The notes: generated from the letters alone by a model not told the origin. Numbered from the stretch's first letter, positions 35,056 to 43,607 are shown. The stretch is DNA of 64,000 nt from an uncultured Clostridia bacterium (GCA_934631985.1 CAKTYE010000005.1:8557-72556), one strand, 5' to 3'. Numbers and translations: made by a program.

Positions 35056-35242
35056 AGGCTCCCCTGAAAGGGGAGCTGTCCCGAAGGGACTGAGGGGTTG
35101 TATTGGGAGTTTGGAAGGATGCGGCTGTAAGAGTATCCTCCTGCCGCCCTCGGGGCGGCTGTCCTCCCTCTGCGGAGGAAGGCTTTGGGGGAGCGAAACC
35201 TCTCCGTCCCTTCGGGACACCTCCCCTTTCAGGGGAGGCTTT
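35056..35242. repeat. Inverted pair of CCCCTTTCAGGGG-type palindromic units
   Basis: A unit at about 35056-35100 (CTCCCCTGAAAGGGGAG and TCCCGAAGGGA) recurs inverted at about 35200-35242 (TCCCTTCGGGA and CTCCCCTTTCAGGGGAG). The two flank the D copy at 35121-35190. Confidence 0.65.
35121..35190 (+). repeat. Intergenic repeat family D, copy 3
   Basis: The best match to the copy at 19149: GAGTATCCTCCTGCCGCC, CGGGGCGG, then CTCTGCGGAGG and GGCTTTGGGG. Confidence 0.75.
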
Positions 35243-35298
35243 TGGTGCGGAGGGCGGCTGCATTGTGACCATGTTGCATAATAGATACTTTCAGTGTG

Positions 35299-35603
35299 AA
35301 TAACGTTTGCTGCACACGCCAATCCTAAGCGACAAGGCGTTTCGGCGGCTGTATACGGTCAGCTGCCGGAATGCCATGGAGCGGAACCGAAGGAATGCCC
35401 GGTTGTGTCCCCCCGGGAAGGCTCCGATCCAGGTGATGGCTGGGGGCATTCATGGGGTCCGGGGGCCAGCCTTAGTTACATGGAAAATTTGGCTGGCCCC
35501 CGGGCGGCTTTGCCCACTTTGCCCGAGTGCAAAGTGGGTCGTCCGTCCGCAGACGGACGAAATACTCTCTAGCCTATTGCCCATTGCGGTTGTGTGCCGC
35601 CAA
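35299..35603 (+). repeat. Structured intergenic repeat family B, copy 3 (3'-shortened)
   Basis: All four hairpins are kept: 35338-35374, then the GGGGGCCAGCC stem, then CCCACTTTGC at 35513-35522 with 35529-35538, then GTCCGTC. Two substitutions in the first stem give G-U pairs rather than mismatches. The last 35 bp present in copies 1 and 2 are missing, and a family C element follows instead. Confidence 0.85.
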
Positions 35604-35643
35604 GCCATTGCCACCCTTCCACAGCCCGCATATGCAGCAAAGA

Positions 35644-35705
35644 GTTTTCGCGTCTGCGGACGCGACCAGGGCTTTCCGATCGCCCTGGACCTTCGGACTG
35701 GACCT
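35644..35705 (+). repeat. Intergenic repeat family C, copy 2
   Basis: It shares the palindrome CGCGTCTGCGGACGCG and the CAGGGCTTTCCG segment with 6649-6710, and lies 40 bp past the truncated end of family B copy 3. Confidence 0.7.
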
Positions 35706-35757
35706 TCGGAAGCTACATGCTGCTGCCTGCATACCTACCTCAAATCATAATATAAAA

Positions 35758-35797
35758 GCGCCCCCACCGATGCTTTCCATCGGTGGGGGCGCACTTT
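35758..35797. terminator. Terminator between repeats and foldase gene
   Basis: A perfect 15-bp stem with a 5-nt loop has T-rich sequence on the minus strand, just past the stop of the foldase gene. Confidence 0.85.
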
Positions 35798-35811
35798 CAT
35801 TTCACAGAAGA

Positions 35812-37350
35812 TCAGTCATCCAGCAGGGCGCGGTTGGTGGTCACCTTGGCCTCGCTGACCCAGGTCTCCTCCTGCGCATTGTAGACCTCGTTCTGCTTGG
35901 TGGACAGCAGCTCGCTCTGCAGCGCATCGCGAACCGTATCCAGCTCCACAGCGCCCTCGGTCACATCGCTGGTGTATTGCAGGATATGCGTGCCGAACTG
36001 GGTGTTCACCTTGCCAGACACATCGCCCACCTTCTCCAGCGCCAGCGCAGCCGCCAGGAAGTCGCTGTCAAAGGAGGTGTAGCCCTCGCACACCGCATAG
36101 CCGCCATTCTTGCGGGCGGTCGCATCCGCCGCCATGCCGCTATCCTGATTGTACTCGTCGATCAGCGCATCAAAGTCCGCACCAGCATTCAGCTTTTCCA
36201 GAATCTCGTCCGCCTGTGCGCTCAGGTGATTCCAGCCGTTCTCCTTGGCCTGCGCCAGCTGCTCCTGATAGAAGCTCAGCTCCGCCTTGGCCTGCGCCAG
36301 TTGCTTCGCCAGATCCTGCGCGTCCTCGCTCACCTCAGCGGTGAAGTTCGCGGTCAGGTCGGTCACCGTTGCAACGGTGGAAACAGGCAGGTCGCTGGCA
36401 GTCGCCAAATCGGTCGCGGTCGCCACATCCTCGGCAGGAGCTGCCGCGGGAGCCTCCAGGGTCACAGACACCTGCTCCACCAGCTCGTCCGCCGTCACAC
36501 CCGCATCCGTGCCCAGCGCAGTGTTCAGGCTGGAGGTCAGGGTGGAAATCGCCGTGTTCTTGTCGGAGATGGCACTGTTCAGCGCATCGATGGTCGCCTG
36601 ATCCTCGTCAGAGAACTTCAGCAGGATCTGCTTGACCATGCGCACGCCAGCGGGCGCATAGTACACGGTGGTGCCGTTGTTCTTCGCGGTGACGTAAGAG
36701 GTGGGCGTCGCATCGTAGGTGGCCTTCTGCTCGGCAACCTTCTTGTCGAAGCCGGTCTTCAGCTCATCCTCGGAAATCTCCACCGTGGAGGTGATGGATT
36801 CCTTCAGCTTGTCCAGCGCCTTGGTGGTCTTCTGGTTCTCCACATAGAGGTCGCGGGTGTAGCCCAGCTCGGTCGTCTTGGCCTCCACTGCCGCGTCCAG
36901 CTCGTCGCCGGTCAGCTCGGTGTCCGCGAAGTACTGGGACTGCACAGAACTCTTGATGCTCGTCCAGTTCTTGTCCGCAGCGGACTCGATCTCAGCCAGC
37001 TCCTCGTCGGTGAAGTCGTACATGCCCAGCTCATGCGCCTTCAGGGTCAGCACGGCATCGGACACCAGGGAGTTCATCACGCTGTCCTTCGCCTCGGCAA
37101 TGACCGTAGCGCTGGTGGTGTCATAGTTGTAGCCAAGCCTGCTGTACAGGTAGGACATATAGTTCAGCTGATAGTCCACCTGATTGAGCACCTGGCTCTT
37201 GGTGTACACGATGTCCTCGCCGCCGGCGGGGTTGGAAACGCGGATGACCTCCCGGGCCAGATCGACCGAGGAGTCCTTTTCGATGAGGGCGCAGCCAGTC
37301 AAAAGCATGGAAACGACCAGCATGCACGCCAGGAAAGCCTTTTTACGCAC
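35812..37350 (-). CDS. PrsA-like foldase lipoprotein (peptidyl-prolyl isomerase)
   Basis: This 512-residue lipoprotein is anchored outside the membrane. GTG at 37350 gives the signal peptide with lipobox LLTGC (cysteine 20) and has GGAGAG about 8 nt upstream; upstream codons lack any ribosome site. SurA/trigger-like helical segments follow (QVLNQVDYQLNYMSYLYSRL, LGMYDFTDEELAEIES). A parvulin-type isomerase region is at the C-terminus (ADFDALIDEYNQDSG, GGYAVCEGYTSFDSDFLAAA, VSGKVNTQFGTHILQY). A long middle insertion with coiled-coil and A/T/V-rich low-complexity sequence interrupts the isomerase domain. It probably helps fold exported proteins. Confidence 0.85.
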   Translation of the reverse strand: MRKKAFLACMLVVSMLLTGCALIEKDSSVDLAREVIRVSNPAGGEDIVYTKSQVLNQVDYQLNYMSYLYSRLGYNYDTTSATVIAEAKDSVMNSLVSDAVLTLKAHELGMYDFTDEELAEIESAADKNWTSIKSSVQSQYFADTELTGDELDAAVEAKTTELGYTRDLYVENQKTTKALDKLKESITSTVEISEDELKTGFDKKVAEQKATYDATPTSYVTAKNNGTTVYYAPAGVRMVKQILLKFSDEDQATIDALNSAISDKNTAISTLTSSLNTALGTDAGVTADELVEQVSVTLEAPAAAPAEDVATATDLATASDLPVSTVATVTDLTANFTAEVSEDAQDLAKQLAQAKAELSFYQEQLAQAKENGWNHLSAQADEILEKLNAGADFDALIDEYNQDSGMAADATARKNGGYAVCEGYTSFDSDFLAAALALEKVGDVSGKVNTQFGTHILQYTSDVTEGAVELDTVRDALQSELLSTKQNEVYNAQEETWVSEAKVTTNRALLDD

Positions 37351-37399
37351 GATACGTCTCTCCAATCTGTGAAAGTAGTTGACAGAGGTCACTTTGCCT

Positions 37400-37429
37400 A
37401 TTATAGCGCATGGTATGCGGGAATGGCAA
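37400..37429 (-). promoter_or_regulatory. Promoter of the foldase gene
   Basis: On the minus strand TTGCCA (37424-37429) and TATAAT (37400-37405) are 18 nt apart, about 50 nt before the GTG. Confidence 0.65.
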
Positions 37430-37486
37430 GGAAAATTCCTGCATTTTCTGGAAAACAATTGTAAACGAATGATGAATAAGCGCGGA

Positions 37487-38332
37487 TCACATGCCCGCGG
37501 AAAGCAGCCGCCGGGGCGATGCGCCGTAGCAGCGCGTGAAGGCCTCCGAAAAATAGCTGGCGCTGTTAAAGCCGCTGCTCAGCGCAGCCTCGGTGATGGA
37601 GCTGCCCGCACGGATCAGCTCGCTGGCCCGGGCCAGACGATAGTGCGTCAAGTAAAGGTTCGGGGTGGTGTGCAGCTTTTCCCGAAAAATGGCGCAGCAG
37701 CGGCTTCGGCATACATTGCCCGCCGCCGCAATATCCGCCAGCAGCACATGCCCCGTGTAATGCCGCTGGATATGCCCCGTCATGCGCCGCAGCACGGCCC
37801 AGTCCGGGTCCGCTGTGCTGGAGGTGGTGTTGCGCTGGATCGCCAGATGAAGCAACTGCGCCGCAGCCGCCTGAAACAGAAAAGCGTCCTCTGCGCCAGT
37901 AAACCCGCACATGCAGTTTATGGCAGCATGCGCCGCCGCATCCTGCGCGGTGAAGCGCCACCAGTCGTTGCTGTTGTCAGCAGTCAGGCGGTCGATGGCG
38001 GCGGCAATGGGGACCGTTCCGCCAAAGATCAGCGGATGGAACACCGCATAGCGATAGCTGCATTCCTGATGCGCCGCAGAAAACCCGTAATGCAGCCGCC
38101 CGCCGTTGACCAGAATGCCGTCTCCCCGCGCCAAATGCACCGTCTGCCCGTTCACATAGTAGTCGCAGTCGTTGTCATCCGCCACAAACACCTCAAAGTC
38201 GGGATGCCAGTGACATTCCGCCATATAGCTGGCGTAGCCGGAAAGCCGCCACGCGCCCGCCCGGACCGGAAAATCCGGGCAATTGTAGGCAAGAATTTCC
38301 GAACCGTCCGAGCGCCGTGCAATGCCTGCCAT
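37487..38332 (-). CDS. AraC-family transcriptional regulator
   Basis: This 281-residue protein has an N-terminal cupin-like sensor (HWHPDFEVFVADDNDCDYYV, DGILVNGGRLHYGF) and a C-terminal pair of helix-turn-helix motifs (LLADIAAAGNVCRSRCCAIF; SSITEAALSSGFNSASYFSE, AFTRCYGASPRRL). The effector is likely a small molecule such as a sugar. It is transcribed divergently from a MATE pump/acetyltransferase pair and may control them. The ATG at 38332 has GAGGTGG 4-5 nt upstream; the longer open frame above it lacks a ribosome site. Confidence 0.88.
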   Translation of the reverse strand: MAGIARRSDGSEILAYNCPDFPVRAGAWRLSGYASYMAECHWHPDFEVFVADDNDCDYYVNGQTVHLARGDGILVNGGRLHYGFSAAHQECSYRYAVFHPLIFGGTVPIAAAIDRLTADNSNDWWRFTAQDAAAHAAINCMCGFTGAEDAFLFQAAAAQLLHLAIQRNTTSSTADPDWAVLRRMTGHIQRHYTGHVLLADIAAAGNVCRSRCCAIFREKLHTTPNLYLTHYRLARASELIRAGSSITEAALSSGFNSASYFSEAFTRCYGASPRRLLSAGM

Positions 38333-38360
38333 ACGCCACCTCAAAAATACGATTGTTAAA

Positions 38361-38409
38361 GTTATTATAGCACATTGTGAAAGAAAAGAAAGACCGTCCA
38401 TGCTATAAT
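38361..38409. promoter_or_regulatory. Divergent -10 boxes for araC-type and MATE genes
   Basis: TATAAT occurs on the minus strand (38364-38369) and again on the plus strand (38404-38409), in an AT-rich divergent region. No clear -35 box was found for the plus side. Confidence 0.5.
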
Positions 38410-38445
38410 AGCTGCGATTTTTCAAGCAAGGACGGTTTTTCATCC

Positions 38446-39807
38446 ATGGAGAAAGACACCTTTCAGCGGCGGCTGTGGGCCATCGTGCTGCCCGTAGCCT
38501 TGCAGCAGCTGCTCACCTCCTTGGTCGGCGCTTCCGACGCGCTGATGCTGGGCATGCTGGATCAGGCTTCCCTGTCGGCGGTATCCCTTGCCACGCAGAT
38601 CCAGTTTGTGCTGAACCTTTTCCTGTACCCCCTCACCATTGGCGCAACGGTGCTGGCGGCACAGTATTGGGGCAAGCACGACGCTGAGACCGTGGCCCAG
38701 GTGCAGGGCATTGCGCTGCGCTGCTCCATGGTGATCTCCACCCTGTTTTTCCTGGCTGCCCTGTGCATCCCGGAAATGCTGATGCTTTTATTTACCAATG
38801 ACACTGCGCTGGTCGCCCTGGGCGTACCCTATCTGCGCATCGTCAGCTTCTCCTACCTGTGCAGCGGATGGACGCAGATCGTGCTGTGCATTATGAAGAA
38901 TTCCGGACGGGTGGTGCGCTCCACAGTCTACAGCGTCACCGCCATGGTCGGCAACCTGATCCTGAACACCATCCTGATTTTCGGCATGCTGGGCGCACCC
39001 GCCATGGGCATTCGCGGCGCGGCGCTGGCTACGTCCATTTCACAGTTTATGGTATTGGTGCTGGTCATGCTGGAGAACCGCCGTCCCGGAGTCATCAAGC
39101 TGCGCTGGCACGACCTGGTGCATCCGCCCAAGCGCCTGCACCGCACCTTCTGGAAGCACACCCTGCCTATGCTGCTGAACAACCTCAGCTGGGGCTTCGG
39201 CTTTACCATGACCTCCGTGATCATGGGTCACCTCGGCTCCGATGCGGTCGCCGCCAGCGCCATGGCGCAGATCGTGCGCAACGTTGCCGAATGCGTCTGC
39301 TCCGGCATTGCCGCCGGTGCAGGCATCTTGGTGGGCAACGAGCTGGGTGCGGGCCATCTGGAGCAGGCCAGGCGCTACGGTGGCAAGCTTTGCCGCCTTT
39401 CCGCGCTGGCGGGAGGCATTTCCGGTGGGGTGGTGCTGTGCGTAAGTCCGCTGATTCTCCGCTATGCCAGCAGTCTCAGCCCGCAGGCGCACGATTACCT
39501 GCGCTTCATGCTCATTGTCAGCAGCTATTACCTGATTGGGCGCTCACTCAATTCCACCGTCATCTGCGGTATTTTCTCGGCGGGTGGCGACACGGTGTTC
39601 GGCCTGAAGTGCGACACCATCAACATGTGGCTGGTGATCGTTCCCATGGGCCTGCTGGCTGCCTTTGTGCTGAAGCTGCCGGTCCCAGTGGTCTATTTTC
39701 TGCTGAACCTGGATGAATTTACCAAGATTCCCGCCGAATGGCTGCACTATCGCAAATACAAATGGGTACGCAATTTGACCGTAGACGCAAAGGAGGAAGC
39801 CGCATGA
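38446..39807 (+). CDS. MATE-family multidrug/cation efflux protein
   Basis: This 453-residue integral membrane antiporter has twelve predicted helices in two pseudo-symmetric bundles. The N-terminal LWAIVLPVALQQLLTSLVGA followed by SDALMLGMLDQASLSAVSLA is the first MATE repeat, and LPMLLNNLSWGFGFTMTSVI begins the second. MATE proteins use a sodium or proton gradient to export drugs or metabolites; substrate unknown. The ATG at 38446 fits the family start, although the ribosome site (AAGGA) is distant. The stop overlaps the acetyltransferase start (ATGA), so the two are translationally coupled. Confidence 0.9.
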   Translation: MEKDTFQRRLWAIVLPVALQQLLTSLVGASDALMLGMLDQASLSAVSLATQIQFVLNLFLYPLTIGATVLAAQYWGKHDAETVAQVQGIALRCSMVISTLFFLAALCIPEMLMLLFTNDTALVALGVPYLRIVSFSYLCSGWTQIVLCIMKNSGRVVRSTVYSVTAMVGNLILNTILIFGMLGAPAMGIRGAALATSISQFMVLVLVMLENRRPGVIKLRWHDLVHPPKRLHRTFWKHTLPMLLNNLSWGFGFTMTSVIMGHLGSDAVAASAMAQIVRNVAECVCSGIAAGAGILVGNELGAGHLEQARRYGGKLCRLSALAGGISGGVVLCVSPLILRYASSLSPQAHDYLRFMLIVSSYYLIGRSLNSTVICGIFSAGGDTVFGLKCDTINMWLVIVPMGLLAAFVLKLPVPVVYFLLNLDEFTKIPAEWLHYRKYKWVRNLTVDAKEEAA

Positions 39808-40439
39808 ACAATATCGAACGCCGCGATGCTGGCATGGTCTACATCTCGGACGACGCCGTGATGAACGAGCAGAAGGTCTGCCGCCGCCGCATCAACCGCC
39901 TGAATCACCTGAACCCGGACGACTTCGACGAAATTCGGGAAGCCGTGAAGGAACTGCTCGGCACCTCGGAAGGCGCATTCATCAATCCGCCGTTCTTCTG
40001 TGACTATGGCTCCCACATCCATGTGGGCAAGAATTTCTATGCCAACTACAACTGTACCGTGCTGGACGTAGCGAAAGTCTACATTGGCGACAACTGCCTG
40101 TTTGGTCCGAACGTGGGCGTGTACACCGCAGGCCATCCCATTCATCCCGCTACCCGCAATACCGCCTATGAATACGGCATCCCCGTCACCATCGGCGATA
40201 ACGTGTGGGTGGGCGCTGGCAGCATCATTCTCCCCGGCGTGACCATCGGCAGCAATGTTGTCATCGGCGCAGGCAGCGTAGTGACCAAGGATATTCCCGA
40301 CTGGGTCGTTGCCGCAGGCAACCCCTGCAAGGTCATCCGCAAGATCACCGACGAGGATCGCCGCACCTATTTCCGCGGACAGCCCATTGACGACGAAGCC
40401 TGGGCAGAGATCTGCCGTGTGAATGGCTGGGAAAGGTAA
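39804..40439 (+). CDS. maa: Maltose/galactoside O-acetyltransferase (left-handed beta-helix)
   Basis: This 211-residue hexapeptide-repeat acetyltransferase resembles Maa and LacA. The N-terminal Mac domain (VCRRRINRLNHLNPDDFDEI) precedes the active-site region FFCDYGSHIHVGKNFYANYN. The beta-helix coils follow, with the catalytic histidine in GVYTAGHPIHP and the acetyl-CoA site in GIPVTIGDNVWVGAG. It transfers acetyl from acetyl-CoA to sugars, possibly so they can be exported; coupling with the MATE gene fits a detoxification idea but is inference. AAAGGAGGAAG precedes the start. Confidence 0.9.
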   Translation: MNNIERRDAGMVYISDDAVMNEQKVCRRRINRLNHLNPDDFDEIREAVKELLGTSEGAFINPPFFCDYGSHIHVGKNFYANYNCTVLDVAKVYIGDNCLFGPNVGVYTAGHPIHPATRNTAYEYGIPVTIGDNVWVGAGSIILPGVTIGSNVVIGAGSVVTKDIPDWVVAAGNPCKVIRKITDEDRRTYFRGQPIDDEAWAEICRVNGWER

Positions 40440-40473
40440 ACAACGGATACTCGCCACGCAAATGCGCAAACAA

Positions 40474-40515
40474 CAGGGCAGCGCCGATAAAAAGCGCGGC
40501 CCTATTCTTTTAATC
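40474..40515 (+). terminator. Terminator after the acetyltransferase gene
   Basis: An interrupted stem (AGGGC-AGCGC with GCGCG-GCCCT) is followed by a T-rich tail. Confidence 0.65.
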
Positions 40516-40524
40516 TTCGCCCCG

Positions 40525-40597
40525 ACCAAAGCCTCCCTCCGCAGAGGGAGGACAGCCGCCCCGAGGACGGCAGGAGGATATTCTCACAGCTGCATCC
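40525..40597 (-). repeat. Intergenic repeat family D, copy 4 (inverted)
   Basis: The inverted counterpart of 35121-35190, with CCTCCCTCCGCAGAGGGAGG and GCCGCCCCGAGGACGGC. Confidence 0.75.
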
Positions 40598-40657
40598 ACC
40601 CACCCCTCGCATCAAGGCCACACCCCCGTCACCGTCCCTCTCATCAGCTCTCAAACC

Positions 40658-41239
40658 TCACTTCACCTGCACCAGCCCATCCCGCGAGCAGCACAGATAA
40701 ACGCGGCTGCCGGGCAGGCGGGGTAGCCGCACCTCTCGTCCCTGCTCCGGATACAGACGCACCAGCAGATAGCGATCCCAGCTGACCACGGCGGCGAAGG
40801 CAAAGAAATGCTCCTTCTCCATGGGGTGGTCAAAGGTCAGGTACCATTCCCCGTCAGAATCCTCCACATGCACAGCATGGTCGGCGTCGGCGGGGCGCGG
40901 GATCAGGGGCGTGAGGGGCCGTCCGCAGCAGCTCAGGGTCGCCGCACCGGCGGCGGTTAGCACGTTGCCGCAGCAGGGGCAGCGGTAAAATTGCATACGC
41001 TTCATGTTTCCAGTCTCCTTTGCTTCCGGGCGAAGCTCTCCGGCAAGCAGCGCAGCTGCGTCCACGTTGGTCATCCGGGCCAGTGCGCCGATCAGCGACA
41101 GGTCGGGACAGCCGCGTCCGCATTCCCACTTGGAAACGGTCTTGGCGCACACGCCCAAACGGTCGCCCAGCGCCTGCTGCGTCCAGCCATGCTCCAGCCG
41201 CAATTGGCGGATCAGGCAGCCCATCTTCTGACAATCCAT
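40658..41239 (-). CDS. XRE-type regulator with degenerate superoxide-reductase-like domain
   Basis: This 193-residue protein has an N-terminal Cro/CI-type helix-turn-helix (IRQLRLEHGWTQQALGDRLG, then VCAKTVSKWECGRGCPDLSL). A cysteine knuckle region follows (FYRCPCCGNVL ... LSCCGRPL). The C-terminal half resembles the superoxide reductase/desulfoferrodoxin fold: FDHPMEKEHFFAFAAVVSWD keeps two of the iron-ligand histidines, but the closing ligand motif CNxHGLW has become CSRDGLV, losing a histidine. It is probably a redox or metal sensor derived from the enzyme. AAGGAGGG precedes the start. Confidence 0.8.
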   Translation of the reverse strand: MDCQKMGCLIRQLRLEHGWTQQALGDRLGVCAKTVSKWECGRGCPDLSLIGALARMTNVDAAALLAGELRPEAKETGNMKRMQFYRCPCCGNVLTAAGAATLSCCGRPLTPLIPRPADADHAVHVEDSDGEWYLTFDHPMEKEHFFAFAAVVSWDRYLLVRLYPEQGREVRLPRLPGSRVYLCCSRDGLVQVK

Positions 41240-41315
41240 GTCTTCGCCCTCCTTTTCGGGAGCAAGTATAGCGTATGTGCAGGGGAAAAGCTATCCACGA
41301 ACCGTAGACAGGACA

Positions 41316-42653
41316 TTACTTCGCGCCAAAGCTGCGTCGGTTCCACATGCCGCTGTAGTAGAAAATGGCGGACAGCGCCGTAGAGATGACCCAGCCCACG
41401 GGCCACGCCATCCAAATGCCCACGCTGCCCCATAATCCGCTGAACACCCGGGCCAGCACCACCCGCAGAAACAGATCGGTGAAGGTGGAAATCATAAAAT
41501 AGCGCATGACGCCTGCGCCGCGCAGAATGCCGTCGCACACCAGCTTCAGCGCCAGCAGGGGATAGCAGGGGGCGACGATCAGCAGAAACTGCATGCCCTC
41601 GGCAAGGGTCGCGCCGATGGGATTTTCCAGAAACGCGCCCACCAGCGGGCCGCGCAGCAGGGTAAAGACCAGCGACATGCTGACGCTCAGCACCAGGCCG
41701 ATGGCAAGTCCCGCATGGTTGCCGGAGCGGATGCGCTCCTTTTTGCCTGCACCGAGGTTCTGCGCGGTGTAGGTGGACATGGCGTTCGCCAGCGTGTTCA
41801 TGGCGGTGGTGGCGAAGTTATTGACCTTCACTGCTGCGGCATAGCCCGCAATGGTGGCGGTGCCGAAGGTGTTCACTGTGCCTTGAATAAGGATATTGCC
41901 CACGGAAATGAAGCTTTGCTGCAAAATGCTGGGGACGGCGATCATGCCGATCTTTTCCAGCAGCAGGAAGGAGAACCGCTTGTGGGGGGCCTGCGGCAGC
42001 TTATGCAGCCGCCGGGACAGCGCCAGCAGCGCACAAACGCAGCTCACGCCCTGGCACAGGAAGGTTGCCCAGGCAACGCCCTCCACACCCATGCCGCCCG
42101 CCGTGACAAAGAGAATGTCCACGGCGATGTTCGTCAGGGAGGAAACCATCAGGAACAGGAAGGGGGTGCGGGAATCGCCCATGGCGGAGAAAATCCCTGT
42201 AGCTATATTGTAGAAGAAAAGAAACAGCAGCCCGCCCGTGTAGATGTTTAGATAGGACAGGGTGGCGGGCATCAACTCCACGGGGGTGTGGATGGCGGTC
42301 AGCAGCGCGGGGGTCAGCAGAAAGCCAGCACCCATCAGCACAAGGCACAGGATGCCGCTGGCAATGAAGGTGGTGCTGACGGCGGTGCGCAGCTCGCCGT
42401 ATTCCTTTGCGCCGAACAGCAGGGACAGCACTACGTTGCACCCCACATTGCAGCCAAAGGCGAAGGCCAGATAGATCAGCGTCACCTCATAGGCGTTGCC
42501 CACGGCGGCAAGCGCCGCATCGCCGAGAAAACGCCCCGCCACAAAGCTGTCGGCAAGGTTGTAAAGCTGCTGAAAGACGATGCTGCCCAGCAGCGGCAGA
42601 GAATAACGAACCAGCGCGTGGCTGGGCTTGCCCAGGGTCAGGTCACGATTCAT
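41316..42653 (-). CDS. MATE-family efflux protein
   Basis: This is a 445-residue twelve-helix MATE antiporter of the NorM/DinF-like branch found in clostridia. LGKPSHALVRYSLPLLGSIV, FQQLYNLADSFVAGRFLGDA and AAVGNAYEVTLIYLA form the first repeat, and IAVPSILQQSFISVGNILIQ the second. The start at 42653 has an ideal AAGGAGG; the frame stays open far upstream but that extension overlaps the opposite-strand lipoprotein gene and is not coding. Substrate unknown. It stands alone between the XRE regulator gene and the LPKTG lipoprotein gene. Confidence 0.9.
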   Translation of the reverse strand: MNRDLTLGKPSHALVRYSLPLLGSIVFQQLYNLADSFVAGRFLGDAALAAVGNAYEVTLIYLAFAFGCNVGCNVVLSLLFGAKEYGELRTAVSTTFIASGILCLVLMGAGFLLTPALLTAIHTPVELMPATLSYLNIYTGGLLFLFFYNIATGIFSAMGDSRTPFLFLMVSSLTNIAVDILFVTAGGMGVEGVAWATFLCQGVSCVCALLALSRRLHKLPQAPHKRFSFLLLEKIGMIAVPSILQQSFISVGNILIQGTVNTFGTATIAGYAAAVKVNNFATTAMNTLANAMSTYTAQNLGAGKKERIRSGNHAGLAIGLVLSVSMSLVFTLLRGPLVGAFLENPIGATLAEGMQFLLIVAPCYPLLALKLVCDGILRGAGVMRYFMISTFTDLFLRVVLARVFSGLWGSVGIWMAWPVGWVISTALSAIFYYSGMWNRRSFGAK

Positions 42654-42821
42654 GCGCGGGATACCTCCTTGTAAATCCTGTGCAGTATAACGCGGGACAC
42701 GCGGCCTGTAAAGTAGGAACGGAAAAATTTTGGAAACGACAGAAATAGACATTGCGGGGGCGATGGAGGTGTGATAATATGAAAATGGTATGTAGACCAA
42801 AGCTGAAAAGAGGGCTTTGCC

Positions 42822-43595
42822 ATGAAGAAGCGTATGGGACTGGTGTGCCTGCTGGCCTGCTTGCTGCTGCTGCTTTCCGGCTGCATGCGGGGAGGCGTGA
42901 ACGTTATGGAAACGAGCTATGATGCAGACGGCAAGGCTACAGGAGAATTGCTGCTCGTCTTTAGACGAACGAATTTTTCGAGCGATGCAATTCCTGCCCG
43001 GGATATAAAAATTTCGGACGTGAAGCTGGAAGCAGGCTCTACGTTTACAATTACCAGACAGGCGGACGGAACGACCATTACTGTTTCGAACCCTAAAATA
43101 GATACAGACCCGTCTGTTTCCAAAATAACGTGGGAATCCGATGCAGCAGATGCGACTGTGTCGGAAGCCATGGTTGGCATTCGGGTGCCTTTTGAGAACC
43201 TGGAGCCCGGCAATTATAAGATTACGAACAGCACGGCTGCGGTGCTTTACCCCGGACGTACAGGAAATGAAGAGAGGAATGAGGTCTGGCTTGACACCAG
43301 ATCTGTAGATTTTGTGATTGCAACAGCGCCGCCAACAGACCCGCCCACTCCTACGCCCACGCCTACGGCAACTGCAACCGCGACGGTAACAGTCACAGCG
43401 ACACCTACCCCCACTCCCACGGCGACTGCAACAGCTTCGCCTGCGGTAACGGCTGTGCCTACGGCAACGCCCACGGTCACACCTGTTCCCGATCTGCCCA
43501 AGACGGGCGATCATGCTGCGGTGGGAGCGTGGATGCTCCTGCTGCTGCTCTGCGGGGCGGGTATCCTGCTGGTGCGCCGGCGCGTACACAACTGA
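42822..43595 (+). CDS. Surface protein with both a lipobox and an LPKTG sortase motif
   Basis: This 257-residue exported protein has the signal peptide MKKRMGLVCLLACLLLLL with lipobox LLSGC (cysteine 21). The mature part (about 22-165) is a beta-rich domain resembling cohesin-like or DUF-type surface modules (LEAGSTFTITRQADGTTITV, VPFENLEPGNYKITN). A roughly 50-residue P/T-rich linker (PTPTPTPT-like) follows, then LPKTG (225-229), a hydrophobic helix and RRRVHN. Having both a diacylglyceryl-cysteine anchor and a sortase motif is unusual. No sortase gene is in the window. The ligand or role is unknown. Confidence 0.8.
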   Translation: MKKRMGLVCLLACLLLLLSGCMRGGVNVMETSYDADGKATGELLLVFRRTNFSSDAIPARDIKISDVKLEAGSTFTITRQADGTTITVSNPKIDTDPSVSKITWESDAADATVSEAMVGIRVPFENLEPGNYKITNSTAAVLYPGRTGNEERNEVWLDTRSVDFVIATAPPTDPPTPTPTPTATATATVTVTATPTPTPTATATASPAVTAVPTATPTVTPVPDLPKTGDHAAVGAWMLLLLLCGAGILLVRRRVHN

Positions 43596-43607
43596 AAAAC
43601 AGGTTCT

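Noticed and set aside
42654..43589. Upstream extension of the MATE frame to 757 codons
   Set aside because: The extension overlaps the opposite-strand LPKTG protein gene, reads as Arg/Cys-rich low complexity, and a textbook ribosome site and family start are present at 42653.
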